A stretch of DNA of 64,000 bases. Source: BJGV01 sp964196335 (GTDB lineage: Bacteria > Pseudomonadota > Gammaproteobacteria > Burkholderiales > Nitrosomonadaceae). Shown piece by piece: positions 1 to 9,514 of this stretch. Both the position numbers and the translations under genes were made by a program. Under the pieces are notes generated by a model. The model was not told the DNA's origin. It saw only the letters and a list, made by a program, of their open reading frames with translations, and did no database searches. The stretch covers positions 1,674,001 through 1,738,000 of the forward strand of contig OZ250175.1 of assembly GCA_965238155.1 (NCBI GenBank). The letters are read 5' to 3'. The stretch's first letter is position 1, and each line of letters opens with the position of its first letter.

Positions 1-285
1 GCTGCCGCATTACGTGGCTTAGAAATGAACGTAGATATAGTTCTCAAGGGGACTAAAGTTGACGGCGTTTATTCGAGTGATCCCAAAATAGTTCCTGATG
101 CTAAGCGATATCAGAACTTGTCATTTGATGAAGCTATTAACAAGAATTTAAAGGTAATGGACGCTACAGCATTAACCTTGTGTCGTGATCAAAAATTGCC
201 TCTTAATGTTTTCAGTATTTTTAAAGCCGGAGCACTGAAACGAGTAGTAGAAGGAATCAATGAGGGCACGCTAATTCAAGTCTGA
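1..285 (+). CDS. pyrH: UMP kinase, C-terminal part (5' end outside window)
   Basis: The frame is open from base 1, so the gene begins before the window; 94 C-terminal residues are visible. UMP kinase phosphorylates UMP to UDP in pyrimidine nucleotide synthesis, in the cytoplasm. The visible part carries the nucleotide-binding segment KVDGVYSSDP, the KVMDATALTLCRD segment and the end GALKRVVEGINEGTLIQV, all as in bacterial PyrH of the amino-acid-kinase fold. It lies 64 bases upstream of frr, the usual tsf-pyrH-frr order. The ATG at 25 is internal and not the start. Confidence 0.95.
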   Translation, partial: AAALRGLEMNVDIVLKGTKVDGVYSSDPKIVPDAKRYQNLSFDEAINKNLKVMDATALTLCRDQKLPLNVFSIFKAGALKRVVEGINEGTLIQV

Positions 286-349
286 GTTTGCATACTCTTT
301 CTTCTATTAAATATAGTAGATAGTACTCTTTACTTTTAAATTATTTTCT

Positions 350-907
350 ATGATCACCGATATAAAAAAATCTGCCGAACAAAAGATGCAAAAAAGTTTT
401 GAAGCACTAAAAATTAGTTTTGGCAAAATACGAACCGGGCGTGCTCATACAGGTATTCTTGACCACGTTACTATAGATTATTACGGTACACCTGTACCAA
501 TCGGCCAAATTGCAAATGTAAATCTGGCTGACGCACGTACAATTAATGTTACGCCATGGGAAAAGAATCTGCTTAGTCAGATTGAAAAGACTATTCGTGA
601 TTCAGACCTAGGTTTAAATCCTGTAACTGTTGGTGAAATAATACGTGTGCCTATGCCAACTCTGACAGAGGAACGTCGTCGTGATCTTACAAAAGTAGTT
701 AAACAGGAAGCAGAAGCTGCACGGGTATCTATGCGAAATATCCGACGTGACGCTAATTCTCATCTAAAAAACATGCTTAAAGAAAAGAAAATTGCTGAAG
801 ACGAGGAACGCCGTGGCCAAGATGAAGTTCAGAAGCTTACCGATCATCACATTTCTGAAATAGATAAGATATTGCAAGCTAAAGAAGTTGAGTTGATGGC
901 TGTTTAA
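350..907 (+). CDS. frr: Ribosome recycling factor
   Basis: The 185-residue protein has the usual RRF length. RRF acts with EF-G to split post-termination ribosomes. The family signature RTGRAHTGILDHVTIDYYG lies near residues 29-47, followed by the hinge and domain II region (YYGTPVPIGQIANV), and the C-terminal long charged helix is intact (EERRRDLTKVVKQEAEAARVS, then a Lys/Glu-rich tail). It is co-oriented between pyrH and uppS, as in most proteobacteria. The start ATG is the only one that keeps the N-terminal helix. No oddity is seen. Confidence 0.97.
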   Translation: MITDIKKSAEQKMQKSFEALKISFGKIRTGRAHTGILDHVTIDYYGTPVPIGQIANVNLADARTINVTPWEKNLLSQIEKTIRDSDLGLNPVTVGEIIRVPMPTLTEERRRDLTKVVKQEAEAARVSMRNIRRDANSHLKNMLKEKKIAEDEERRGQDEVQKLTDHHISEIDKILQAKEVELMAV

Positions 908-935
908 CTGAACTAATCCAAGTGTAACTTTGCCC

Positions 936-1709
936 ATGTATTCCACCAGTTCCAGTTCAACTCGAAAGATTCCAGAAACTGACATGATTCCCCGACATGT
1001 CGCCATTATTATGGACGGTAATGGTCGTTGGGCAAAGGCACGTTTATTACCACGAGTAGCCGGCCACAAACGTGGAGTAGAAACCGTACGTACAGCCATC
1101 AAGGCTTGTATTGAGCGCGGGGTTGATTATCTGACATTATTTGCTTTTAGTAGTGAAAACTGGCGCAGACCGACTGAAGAAATTTCATTTCTGATGCAGC
1201 TTTTCATTACGGTTCTTGAGCAGGAGGTAATTAAGTTACATGAGAATGGTATTCGCTTCAAGGTAATCGGAGACTTGACAAAATTTGAACCCAAAATAAT
1301 TGAATTTATTCGTAATGGCGAAGAGATGACTGCTGCCAATACTCGCTTAACACTTACCATTGCAGCAAACTATGGAGGCCGTTGGGATATTATACAGGCC
1401 ACACGTAAGATGTTAGCGCAACATCCAAAACTAATTAGTAACTTTGTGGAAGAGGATCTATCCCAGCATTTTGCAATGAGCTTTGCACCAGAACCGGATT
1501 TATTCATACGTACAGGAGGTGAACAACGTATCAGTAATTTTCTATTATGGCACCTGGCTTATACTGAACTTTATTTTACTGATACCTTATGGCCAGATTT
1601 TAATGTGAGCTCACTTGATCTTGCAATTAAGTCCTACCAGCAACGAGAGCGACGTTTTGGCAGAACAAGTGAACAGCTTCAAAAATCAGAATCTATCACA
1701 ATGAAGTAA
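936..1709 (+). CDS. uppS: Undecaprenyl diphosphate synthase (cis-prenyltransferase)
   Basis: Makes C55 undecaprenyl diphosphate from farnesyl diphosphate and IPP; this is the lipid carrier for peptidoglycan and surface glycans. The catalytic Asp sits in HVAIIMDGNGRWAK near residue 27. FAFSSENWRRP and the C-terminal FIRTGGEQRISNFLLW / AYTELYF motifs that bind IPP and Mg2+ are present. The reading frame also has a TTG at 930, six bases upstream; ATG at 936 is preferred, and neither has a clear ribosome-binding site. The first 18 or so residues, rich in Ser/Thr, precede the conserved core. It is followed by cdsA and dxr, so polyprenol, phospholipid and MEP-pathway steps are clustered. Confidence 0.95.
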   Translation: MYSTSSSSTRKIPETDMIPRHVAIIMDGNGRWAKARLLPRVAGHKRGVETVRTAIKACIERGVDYLTLFAFSSENWRRPTEEISFLMQLFITVLEQEVIKLHENGIRFKVIGDLTKFEPKIIEFIRNGEEMTAANTRLTLTIAANYGGRWDIIQATRKMLAQHPKLISNFVEEDLSQHFAMSFAPEPDLFIRTGGEQRISNFLLWHLAYTELYFTDTLWPDFNVSSLDLAIKSYQQRERRFGRTSEQLQKSESITMK

Positions 1710-1791
1710 AAAAAGATGTTGCCTAAGAAAACCACATGACCTTTTTTACATCATTTAATTTGTATAGTTTTATACTGATTTCCTAATTTTC

Positions 1792-2607
1792 ATGCTCAGA
1801 ACCCGTATTCTTACAGCTCTAGGTCTTTTACTCCTTTTTTTAGTGGGATTATTTTATTTCTCACCAATTTTCTGGATGACGCTACTTCTTGCTATAGCCG
1901 TAATTGGCGCATGGGAATGGAGCAAACTATCCAGATTCTCCTTGCCCGGATCTATTTTTTACCTTGTATTTACAGCATTAATTGGAGGTGAATTACTATT
2001 TATTTTAAGTAGAGTCACTATAATTAATCCTTATACCTCACAATTTATATGGTTATACGCGGTAACATTAGGATTCTGGTTACTTGGTGTACCTTACCTT
2101 TTAAAATTTAATTTTCCAATAAGAAATCCGGTGTTACTTGCATTGGTAGGCTGGTTGCTACTATTACCTACTTGTCTTGCCTTGTTTCAGCTTCGCGCTA
2201 TTGATCCTCTGCTTTTATTAGGCTTCATAGCAGCTATTTGGATTTCTGATACTGCAGCATATTTTACCGGACGAAAATTTGGGAGACACAAACTTGCACC
2301 TTCAATAAGTCCCGGAAAGACTTGGGAAGGTGTAGCAGGAGCATTAACAGCAGTCTTTATCTATGCGTTGATTTGGAGTTACTTGGTAGTAGATAAAACT
2401 CAAATTATTTTATTAGCTCCTTTGTTATTGGTACTTGTTGTATTGGGTATCATAGGAGACTTATTTGAGTCCTTGATGAAACGTCAGGCAGGTGTTAAGA
2501 ATAGTGGTAATGTTTTACCCGGCCACGGTGGTATACTTGACCGTATTGATGCACTAACTTCAACGCTACCTGTAGCTATTTTTGTAATTCTCCTTTTTAC
2601 CGTATGA
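1792..2607 (+). CDS. cdsA: Phosphatidate cytidylyltransferase (CDP-diglyceride synthase)
   Basis: Integral membrane enzyme that makes CDP-diacylglycerol from phosphatidic acid and CTP, the branch point to phosphatidylethanolamine and phosphatidylglycerol. The 271-residue protein is strongly hydrophobic with many membrane segments. Its C-terminal family signature runs at about residues 222-255 and includes GDLFESLMKRQAGVKNSG and PGHGGILDRID, with the metal-binding Asp residues. The stop lies three bases before the dxr start, so the two are probably translated together. Confidence 0.96.
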   Translation: MLRTRILTALGLLLLFLVGLFYFSPIFWMTLLLAIAVIGAWEWSKLSRFSLPGSIFYLVFTALIGGELLFILSRVTIINPYTSQFIWLYAVTLGFWLLGVPYLLKFNFPIRNPVLLALVGWLLLLPTCLALFQLRAIDPLLLLGFIAAIWISDTAAYFTGRKFGRHKLAPSISPGKTWEGVAGALTAVFIYALIWSYLVVDKTQIILLAPLLLVLVVLGIIGDLFESLMKRQAGVKNSGNVLPGHGGILDRIDALTSTLPVAIFVILLFTV

Positions 2608-2610
2608 ATT

Positions 2611-3804
2611 ATGACTGTTCGAAATATTACCATTCTTGGCTCTACCGGAAGTGTCGGAATTAGTACACTTGATGTAGTTGCACGCCACCCAAATAGATAT
2701 CAAGTAATTGCACTTACTGCCAATAAAAGCACTGATAAAATGCTGGAACAATGTCGCATTTTCCGCCCACATTATGCAGTAATGCTAGATCCTGTCAGTG
2801 CAGAAAGTTTAAGAACAGAAGTTTGTATAGCTGGGATTAACACTGAGATCCTATGTGGAGTTGAATCACTGGAAAAGGTTGCATCGTTGCCTGAAGTAGA
2901 TATTGTAATGGCAGCAATCGTTGGTGCTGCAGGAATACGTCCCACTTTTGCTGCTGCCCTTACAGGAAAGTGTGTTCTTCTTGCTAATAAGGAAACTCTA
3001 GTAATGGCAGGACATATATTTATGAATGTAGTCAAAGAGAACCATGCTACTTTGCTACCGATTGATAGTGAACACAATGCCATTTTTCAGTCTTTACCCA
3101 GAGAATTTACCGGAGACTATACAAAGGCTGGTGTACGTCGAATTTTATTAACAGCTTCTGGCGGACCCTTTCGGCAAACATCACTAGTTGATATGGAACA
3201 TGTTACGCCGGAACAGGCATGCAATCATCCTAATTGGGTAATGGGACAGAAAATATCTGTAGATTCTGCCACCATGATGAATAAAGGTTTAGAACTAATT
3301 GAAGCACATTGGTTATTTGATGCTGCACCCGAACAGATCCAGGTTGTGATCCACCCACAAAGCGTAATTCACTCCATGGTTGAATATGTTGATGGTTCAG
3401 TATTAGCACAGCTAGGTAATCCGGACATGCGTACCCCAATTGCTCATGCTCTTGCATATCCGGAGCGAATCGAATGTGGAGTGACGCCTCTTGATATTTT
3501 TAAAGTTGCACAATTGGATTTTGAGGCACCAGATTTCTCAAAATTTCCCTGCCTAGGACTGGCCTATAAAGCCCTTGCCTCGGGCGGCAGTGCTCCGGCA
3601 ATACTTAACGCTGCAAATGAGGTGGCAGTAGAGGCGTTCTTAAAATCACGAATACCCTTTACAGCAATTCCATCAATGATTGAACAAGTAATGCAGGCAA
3701 TCAAACCTAAAGATATCTTTACGCTTGAAGATGTGCTGACAGCTGACAGTCTGGCACGCGAAGCTGCATATAAATTGATAAGTTCAGAAAAAATAGATTC
3801 CTAA
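2611..3804 (+). CDS. dxr: 1-deoxy-D-xylulose 5-phosphate reductoisomerase
   Basis: Converts DXP to methylerythritol 4-phosphate with NADPH, the first committed step of the MEP isoprenoid pathway. At 397 residues it has normal length. The N-terminal NADPH-binding GSTGSVGISTLDVV, the metal and substrate motif PIDSEHNAIFQSLP, the flexible-loop region with LTASGGPFR and the motif HPNWVMGQKISVDSATMMNKG are intact. It starts three bases after cdsA. The product supplies IPP used by UppS two genes upstream. A 238-base spacer follows before rseP, in which no gene is seen. Confidence 0.97.
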   Translation: MTVRNITILGSTGSVGISTLDVVARHPNRYQVIALTANKSTDKMLEQCRIFRPHYAVMLDPVSAESLRTEVCIAGINTEILCGVESLEKVASLPEVDIVMAAIVGAAGIRPTFAAALTGKCVLLANKETLVMAGHIFMNVVKENHATLLPIDSEHNAIFQSLPREFTGDYTKAGVRRILLTASGGPFRQTSLVDMEHVTPEQACNHPNWVMGQKISVDSATMMNKGLELIEAHWLFDAAPEQIQVVIHPQSVIHSMVEYVDGSVLAQLGNPDMRTPIAHALAYPERIECGVTPLDIFKVAQLDFEAPDFSKFPCLGLAYKALASGGSAPAILNAANEVAVEAFLKSRIPFTAIPSMIEQVMQAIKPKDIFTLEDVLTADSLAREAAYKLISSEKIDS

Positions 3805-4042
3805 ATAATAGCCATGCAGCTGTTTTACTTTATTACACAATGTTACATATGTATCAGTTATATCAATAAATCAACTATAAATTTTTGGAGTTACAACCTG
3901 CCGGATGACAGCTTGCATTAATTTAGTTGCTTTCTCCTAATCTTCAATTTACTAATCTACCCTATGATAAAGGTGAAATTACATTATTTATTTTCATTAA
4001 TAAACTTTATCACCCTAAACGAGTCTAGATTATAGAGCCAGT

Positions 4043-5410
4043 ATGACAATCTTCCTTACAATAATTGCTTTCATCTTTGCATTATGCCTGCTAATAGTGT
4101 TCCACGAATTTGGCCACTATTTGGTCGCACGTTTGTGTAATGTAAAGGTATTACGCTTCTCGGTAGGATTTGGTCGGCCATTAATAAGAAAATATTGGGG
4201 AAGGGATCAGACTGAATGGGTAATAGCGGCTATTCCTATTGGCGGCTATGTAAAGATGCTGGATGAACGGGAAGGTAAAGTTGCCCCTGAAGATTTATCA
4301 CGATCATTTAATCGTATGACAGTTTCACGCCGCTTTGCCATCGTATCCGCAGGACCAATTGCAAATTTCCTGCTTGCCATCCTACTTTATTGGCTCCTTT
4401 TCATGCATGGAGTTAGTGGCATGAAACCAACACTAGGGCATATTATCCCTGATTCACCCGCTGCAATAGCCAATTTTGAGGCAGGCGAGACTATAGTAAA
4501 AATCGGAGATGAGCTCGTATCTACCTGGCAAGATGCTCGTTGGACACTTCTGTCTAAGGCAATAGAGAGAACGCCCGCTTTAACCGTGGAGACCCTTAGC
4601 AGGGATAAACAAGTTGCCTGGAGAAAATTAGATTTAAGTAAATTGAATGCTAATGATCTAGATGCTGATTTTCTAAAGAAAATAGGCTTAAATGTTTACC
4701 AACCAAAGATTAAACCGGTAATTGCTCAAGTAGTACCAAACGGTACAGGTGATCGTGCCGGCCTGCTTGTTAATGATGAAATTCTATCTGTTAATGAAAA
4801 AGAAATAGTACAGTGGAAAGATCTTGTACAACAAATACAGAGCAATCCCGGAAATCTATTAGTAATGAGAATACAGCGTAACAATACTAAAGTCAGTGTA
4901 AAAATAATTCCTGAGACAACTACTCAGAATGGCAAACAAATTGGCAAAATTGGTATTGGACCAAAAATTGATCCCTCAAAATTTAAAGATTTATTAGTTG
5001 AAGTTAGCTACCCGGCAAACACAGCTATGGCAAAAGCAATAAATAAAACCTGGGAAACATCAGTATTTACGTTACAAATGCTATGGAAAATGGTGATGGG
5101 AGAAGTATCATTAAAGAATATAAGCGGACCCATCACAATTGCTGATTACGCAGGTAAATCAGCGCAAATGGGGATGGCATCATATTTGGGATTCCTTGCG
5201 CTTATAAGTATTAGCCTGGGTGTATTAAATTTGCTCCCTATCCCCTTATTAGATGGCGGGCACTTGATGTATTATGTCGTTGAAATCATTAAAGGTAGCC
5301 CTCTTTCTGAAAGGGCTATGGAAATTGGACAACAGATGGGAATGATGATGTTGTTTACTTTGATGGCTTTTGCAATATATAACGATATCAATCGGCTGAT
5401 CTCCATTTAA
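4043..5410 (+). CDS. rseP: Regulator of sigma-E protease RseP (site-2 protease)
   Basis: Inner-membrane zinc metalloprotease of 455 residues. In the family it cleaves the anti-sigma factor RseA within the membrane and removes remnant signal peptides. The HEFGH zinc motif is at residues 21-25 inside the first membrane helix. Two PDZ domains follow (around residues 115-200 and 205-290). The second catalytic segment NLLPIPLLDGGH supplies the Asp of the LDG motif near residue 404. Only two bases separate it from bamA. Its retention matters because the lipopolysaccharide genes usually found downstream are missing, so outer-membrane stress sensing may still operate. Confidence 0.96.
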   Translation: MTIFLTIIAFIFALCLLIVFHEFGHYLVARLCNVKVLRFSVGFGRPLIRKYWGRDQTEWVIAAIPIGGYVKMLDEREGKVAPEDLSRSFNRMTVSRRFAIVSAGPIANFLLAILLYWLLFMHGVSGMKPTLGHIIPDSPAAIANFEAGETIVKIGDELVSTWQDARWTLLSKAIERTPALTVETLSRDKQVAWRKLDLSKLNANDLDADFLKKIGLNVYQPKIKPVIAQVVPNGTGDRAGLLVNDEILSVNEKEIVQWKDLVQQIQSNPGNLLVMRIQRNNTKVSVKIIPETTTQNGKQIGKIGIGPKIDPSKFKDLLVEVSYPANTAMAKAINKTWETSVFTLQMLWKMVMGEVSLKNISGPITIADYAGKSAQMGMASYLGFLALISISLGVLNLLPIPLLDGGHLMYYVVEIIKGSPLSERAMEIGQQMGMMMLFTLMAFAIYNDINRLISI

Positions 5411-5412
5411 AA

Positions 5413-7806
5413 ATGAAAATTAAGGGCCTTGTTGTACTTATTTTTTTCTTTTATTCCTCGTACTTACTGGCAGAAGAGCCATCTGCTGATTTATTGTCTG
5501 ATGAGCCTGTTAATTTATTGACTGATGAGACGCCTGTTTTTGGGAATACAGCTGAGAAACAGCCCATAGTTTTAGATACGCAAGAAAAAACTTTCATAGT
5601 TGAAGATATCCGAGTCGAGGGTATACAACGAACGGAAGCAGGAACTGTATTCAGCTATCTCCCTATAAAGGTTGGTGATTCTTTAACCAAAGAAAAAGCA
5701 GCAGATGCAATCAAAGCACTCTACTCTACCGGTTTTTTTAAAGATGTACGGTTAGAGTCTGAAAATGGTGTCCTACTAGTAATAGTGCAAGAACGTCCCG
5801 CTATTGCAGAAATTAGTATTGTCGGTGTAAATGAATTTGAACCAGATAAGCTTAAGTCCGGATTAAGACAGTCAGGCATAGCTGTTTCACGTATTTTTGA
5901 TCGTGCATTACTGGAAAGAGCTGAACAAACATTGAAGCTGCAGTACATTAGCAAGGGCATGTATGCTGTAAAAGTTACTACTACGATCACCCCTCTTGAG
6001 CGCAATCGTGTTGGTCTTAACTTTAGCGTTGACGAAGGAGAAGTTGCAAAAATACGAAAGATAAACATCGTCGGCAACAAGTCATTCAGAGAAAGAGAAC
6101 TGGTCGGCCTGTTTAGTCTCAGGACTCCCGGCCTTCTGACTTGGATTACTAGTGATGATCAATACTCAAAACAAAAACTATCTGCCGACTTAGAAACGTT
6201 GCGCTCACATTATCTGGATCGTGGTTACCTAGAATTTACCATTGATTCTACCCAGGTTTCTGTAACACCTGATATGCAAGATATTTATATTACAACAAAT
6301 ATAATTGAGGGGCCTCAGTACAAAATTTCCGGGATCAAGTTAGCCGGCGATATGCCGGTCCCGGAGGAGGAATTACGTGAACTTGTCATAATTGGTGCTG
6401 GCGATCTATTTTCACGTAAAAAACTAACTGAATCAATTAAGCTTATTACAGACCGATTAGGTGATGATGGCTACGGGTTTGCTAATGTCAATGCATCGCC
6501 AGTACAGGATAAGGAAAAACGTGAGGTAGCTTTTACCTTTTACATTGACCCGGGTCGTAGAGTTTACGTAAGACGAATCAGTATATCTGGTAATAACCGT
6601 ACTCGTGATGAAGTAATACGAAGAGAAATGCGCCAACTTGAAGGTGGCTGGTATTCAACTTCCAAAATAAGTCGTTCTAAAGTACGCATAGACAAACTAC
6701 AATATTTTTCAGCAGTTAATGTAGAGACTCCGGCAGTTGCCGATTCCACAGACAAAATAGATGTAAATATCGATGTTAAAGAAAAACCAACTGGAAATAT
6801 AATGTTTGGTTTGGGATTTTCCCAACAAGAAGGTCTGATACTGAGCGGGAATATCTCACAAGCCAATATATTCGGTACCGGAAAATTTGTTGCTCTGAGA
6901 GCAAGCACAGGTGCTGTTAGGAAAGAATTTTCCTTCTCATTTACTGATCCTTATTTTACTGTTGATGGGATAACGGCAGGATTTGATGTTTACCATCGTA
7001 GTCTGGATACTAATAACCTGAATGCTGTAGCGAATATTAAATCTGCTACTACAGGTGCAGGGATTCGTTTTGGTCTCCCGGTTAATGAAACAGACTCTGT
7101 CTTTGTCGGAATAGGGGCTGAAGTATCAGACATTACTTTATCCCCCTTAAGTCCTGCACGTAATATAAACTTTGTAGCACAGTTTGGGAATCCTACCACT
7201 AATTATCCGGCGACGATAAGATGGCAGCGTGATGCAAGAGATAGCGCCATCTGGCCAACTGAGGGAATACTACATAGGGTATTTGCAGAAGTAAGTGTGC
7301 CGGTAGGGGATCTTAAATACTTCAAGGTAAACTATGAAGCCAAATATTACCATCCTATTTCCCGATATTTCACCCTGCTGCTAAATACAAAACTGGGATA
7401 TGGGGACGGCTATGATGGAAGAGATCTGCCTTTCTTTAAAAACTTCTTTGCCGGAGGAAATCGAACAGTACGTGGTTTCAGAATAAGTTCGCTGGGTCCA
7501 CGTGATCTTACCGCCAGGGCGTTAGGCGGAAATAAGCTGGTAGTAGGGAGTGCGGAAATTTTGTTTCCAATGCCCGGCCTAACAAGTGACAGAACCATAC
7601 GGCTAGGTACGTTCCTTGATGCGGGTACAGTATTTGGCCCGGGCGGTCTCTTTCCTGATACTGAAGGTTTTCGATATTCTGCCGGACTCTCTGTATCCTG
7701 GATTTCCCCAATGGGGCCTCTTAAAGTGAGTGTGGCAAAACCAATCAATAAAAAGCCAGGAGACAGATTACAACCATTTCAGTTTCTCTTTGGGCAGCAA
7801 TTTTAA
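5413..7806 (+). CDS. bamA: Outer-membrane protein assembly factor BamA
   Basis: Core of the BAM complex that folds beta-barrel proteins into the outer membrane. The 797-residue protein has a signal peptide (about residues 1-20, cleaved after LLA), five POTRA repeats (the first starting near FIVEDIRVEGIQ) and a C-terminal 16-strand barrel from about residue 450. The lid-loop motif VRGF is present (NRTVRGFRISSLG), and the chain ends in Phe as barrel proteins do. It follows rseP directly. In related genomes skp(ompH), lpxD, fabZ, lpxA, lpxB and rnhB come next; here the next gene is fabZ, 71 bases on. Confidence 0.97.
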   Translation: MKIKGLVVLIFFFYSSYLLAEEPSADLLSDEPVNLLTDETPVFGNTAEKQPIVLDTQEKTFIVEDIRVEGIQRTEAGTVFSYLPIKVGDSLTKEKAADAIKALYSTGFFKDVRLESENGVLLVIVQERPAIAEISIVGVNEFEPDKLKSGLRQSGIAVSRIFDRALLERAEQTLKLQYISKGMYAVKVTTTITPLERNRVGLNFSVDEGEVAKIRKINIVGNKSFRERELVGLFSLRTPGLLTWITSDDQYSKQKLSADLETLRSHYLDRGYLEFTIDSTQVSVTPDMQDIYITTNIIEGPQYKISGIKLAGDMPVPEEELRELVIIGAGDLFSRKKLTESIKLITDRLGDDGYGFANVNASPVQDKEKREVAFTFYIDPGRRVYVRRISISGNNRTRDEVIRREMRQLEGGWYSTSKISRSKVRIDKLQYFSAVNVETPAVADSTDKIDVNIDVKEKPTGNIMFGLGFSQQEGLILSGNISQANIFGTGKFVALRASTGAVRKEFSFSFTDPYFTVDGITAGFDVYHRSLDTNNLNAVANIKSATTGAGIRFGLPVNETDSVFVGIGAEVSDITLSPLSPARNINFVAQFGNPTTNYPATIRWQRDARDSAIWPTEGILHRVFAEVSVPVGDLKYFKVNYEAKYYHPISRYFTLLLNTKLGYGDGYDGRDLPFFKNFFAGGNRTVRGFRISSLGPRDLTARALGGNKLVVGSAEILFPMPGLTSDRTIRLGTFLDAGTVFGPGGLFPDTEGFRYSAGLSVSWISPMGPLKVSVAKPINKKPGDRLQPFQFLFGQQF

Positions 7807-7877
7807 AGTCAAAAGAACGACAACATATTACCTAAACTATCGTAAAATTACAGGATGATCGACTACTAAGGAATACA

Positions 7878-8312
7878 ATGGACATTCATGAAATATTGAA
7901 ATACCTTCCCCATCGATACCCACTTCTACTAGTGGATAGAGTACTATCATGTGAATCTGGTAAAGAGATCGTTGCGCTTAAGAATGTCACCATTAATGAG
8001 CCATTTTTTCCAGGCCACTTTCCTCATCATCCTATTATGCCAGGAGTATTAATCATAGAAGCTCTGGCACAAGCAGCTGCACTACTTACACTAAAAACTT
8101 TAGATCTAAAAGTTGATAATGATTCTGTATATTATTTTGTTGGTATAGATCAGGCGCGCTTCAAAAAACCGGTTTATGCGGGTGACCAACTAATATTGAA
8201 AGTAAAAATAGAAAGACAAATTAAAGGGGTGCTAAAGTATTCTGCCAAAGCGGAAGTGGATGGTCAACTTGCTACTGAAGCTAAACTGATGTGCACTATG
8301 AAGGGTATATAG
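7878..8312 (+). CDS. fabZ: 3-hydroxyacyl-ACP dehydratase FabZ
   Basis: Dehydrates 3-hydroxyacyl-ACP in type II fatty-acid synthesis. This hot-dog-fold protein is 144 residues long with HRYPLLLVDRV near the N terminus and the active-site motif PGHFPHHPIMPGVLIIEA, with catalytic His47 and Glu61. A GGAA-type ribosome-binding site lies just before the ATG. It normally sits inside the lipid A cluster, between lpxD and lpxA. Here it alone survives between bamA and rnhB, as expected for the one member needed for general fatty-acid synthesis. Confidence 0.96.
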   Translation: MDIHEILKYLPHRYPLLLVDRVLSCESGKEIVALKNVTINEPFFPGHFPHHPIMPGVLIIEALAQAAALLTLKTLDLKVDNDSVYYFVGIDQARFKKPVYAGDQLILKVKIERQIKGVLKYSAKAEVDGQLATEAKLMCTMKGI

Positions 8313-8365
8313 ATAGTACCTTTATTCAAAGAATATTATTAATTTATATTTAAAAGTTTTGCTTA

Positions 8366-8983
8366 GTGAACGAAGACTTAAATCAAGAAACATCAGACTC
8401 ACTATATAATTTGATCGGCGGGGTAGATGAAGCCGGCAGAGGTCCGTTAGCAGGAGCAGTGTTTGCTGCTTGCGTAGTGCTCAATCCAGCTAACAAAATA
8501 GAAGGAATTTCTGATTCCAAGAAACTCAGTGAAAAGAAACGAAATAAGATAGCATATTTAATCAAAAGAGATTCAATGGCATGGGCAGTCGCTTCAGCAT
8601 CTGTAGAAGAAATTGACAAGATTAATATACTACAAGCAAGCTTACTGGCAATGAAGCGGGCTGTTGAAAGTTTACCTTTCCTACCTGATAGAATATTAGT
8701 AGATGGAATACATAGCCCTAAACTGAACCTTCAAGTACAAACCATCATTAAGGGTGATAGTTTAGTGCCGGAGATCTCTGCGGCCTCTATACTTGCCAAG
8801 ACAGCACGTGATGCTGAAATGTACTGCCTACACAAGTCTTTCCCAGATTATGGTTTTGATCAACACAAAGGATACCCAACGAAAAAACATTTAGAAGCAT
8901 TACAGATCCATGGAATATCAATAGTACATAGGCGCAGTTTTTCACCTGTACGAAAACTGATACCTTGTAGTTATATTTTATAA
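8366..8983 (+). CDS. rnhB: Ribonuclease HII
   Basis: Removes ribonucleotides and RNA primers from RNA-DNA hybrids. The product has 205 residues with the active-site motif GGVDEAGRGPLAGAV (Asp21, Glu22), the third acidic site in DRILVDGIHSP, and the conserved ISAASILAKTARDAEM and YGFDQHKGYPTKKH segments. The start is GTG at 8366, the first start giving the full N terminus. It closes the bamA-fabZ-rnhB block, 53 bases after fabZ. lpxA and lpxB, normally upstream of it, are absent. Confidence 0.96.
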   Translation: MNEDLNQETSDSLYNLIGGVDEAGRGPLAGAVFAACVVLNPANKIEGISDSKKLSEKKRNKIAYLIKRDSMAWAVASASVEEIDKINILQASLLAMKRAVESLPFLPDRILVDGIHSPKLNLQVQTIIKGDSLVPEISAASILAKTARDAEMYCLHKSFPDYGFDQHKGYPTKKHLEALQIHGISIVHRRSFSPVRKLIPCSYIL

Positions 8984-9002
8984 ATACTATAGTTCTAGTA
9001 AG

Positions 9003-9465
9003 ATGAAAATAATAAAAAATATGGTTGTATCTATTAACTATGTATTATTAGATTCCACAGGTAAAACTATGGAGAAAAACGGAATCCCCGGTTAGTTACT
9101 TACACGGCGGGTTTGATGAAATCTTTCCTATAGTTGAAGTGGCACTACAAAATAAAGAAATAGGTCACTCTTGTAGCATTCTAATGTCACCAGAAAATCA
9201 TTTTGGTGAGTATGATAGTGATTCAGTCCGGATAGAGCCTCGTAACGCATTCCCTGATAATATAAAAATTGGAATGCAGTTTGAAGGCGAAGAAGAAAAT
9301 TCTAGAATTATGTTGATCTATACTATCACTGATATTACTGAAGATAAGGTAATCGTTGACGGGAATCATCCTCTAGCTGGCATGACCTTACATTTCGATT
9401 GTACAGTTACAGGTGTACGACCTGCTACTGAAGAAGAAATCTCTCATGGTCATGCCCATGAATAA
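9003..9465 (+). pseudogene. slyD: SlyD-type FKBP peptidyl-prolyl isomerase, interrupted by a frameshift
   Basis: The ATG at 9003 opens a frame encoding the SlyD N terminus (MVVSINYVLLDSTGKTMEKNG) that stops at 9093-9095. The rest of the domain continues in the next frame: PVSYLHGGFDEIFPIVEVAL, then a FKBP insert-in-flap region (HFGEYDSDSVRIEPRNAF) and a short HGHAHE tail. Removing one C from the run at 9086-9089 restores a single reading frame of about 153 codons. As written, only a fragment lacking the first FKBP strands could be made, from GTG at 9139. SlyD is a folding helper and metal-binding chaperone. A consensus error is an equal explanation. Confidence 0.8.
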
Positions 9466-9514
9466 CTCCACAAACAATATTTTAATTGAAAGAAAGTATT
9501 TGTTTCTAAATTAT

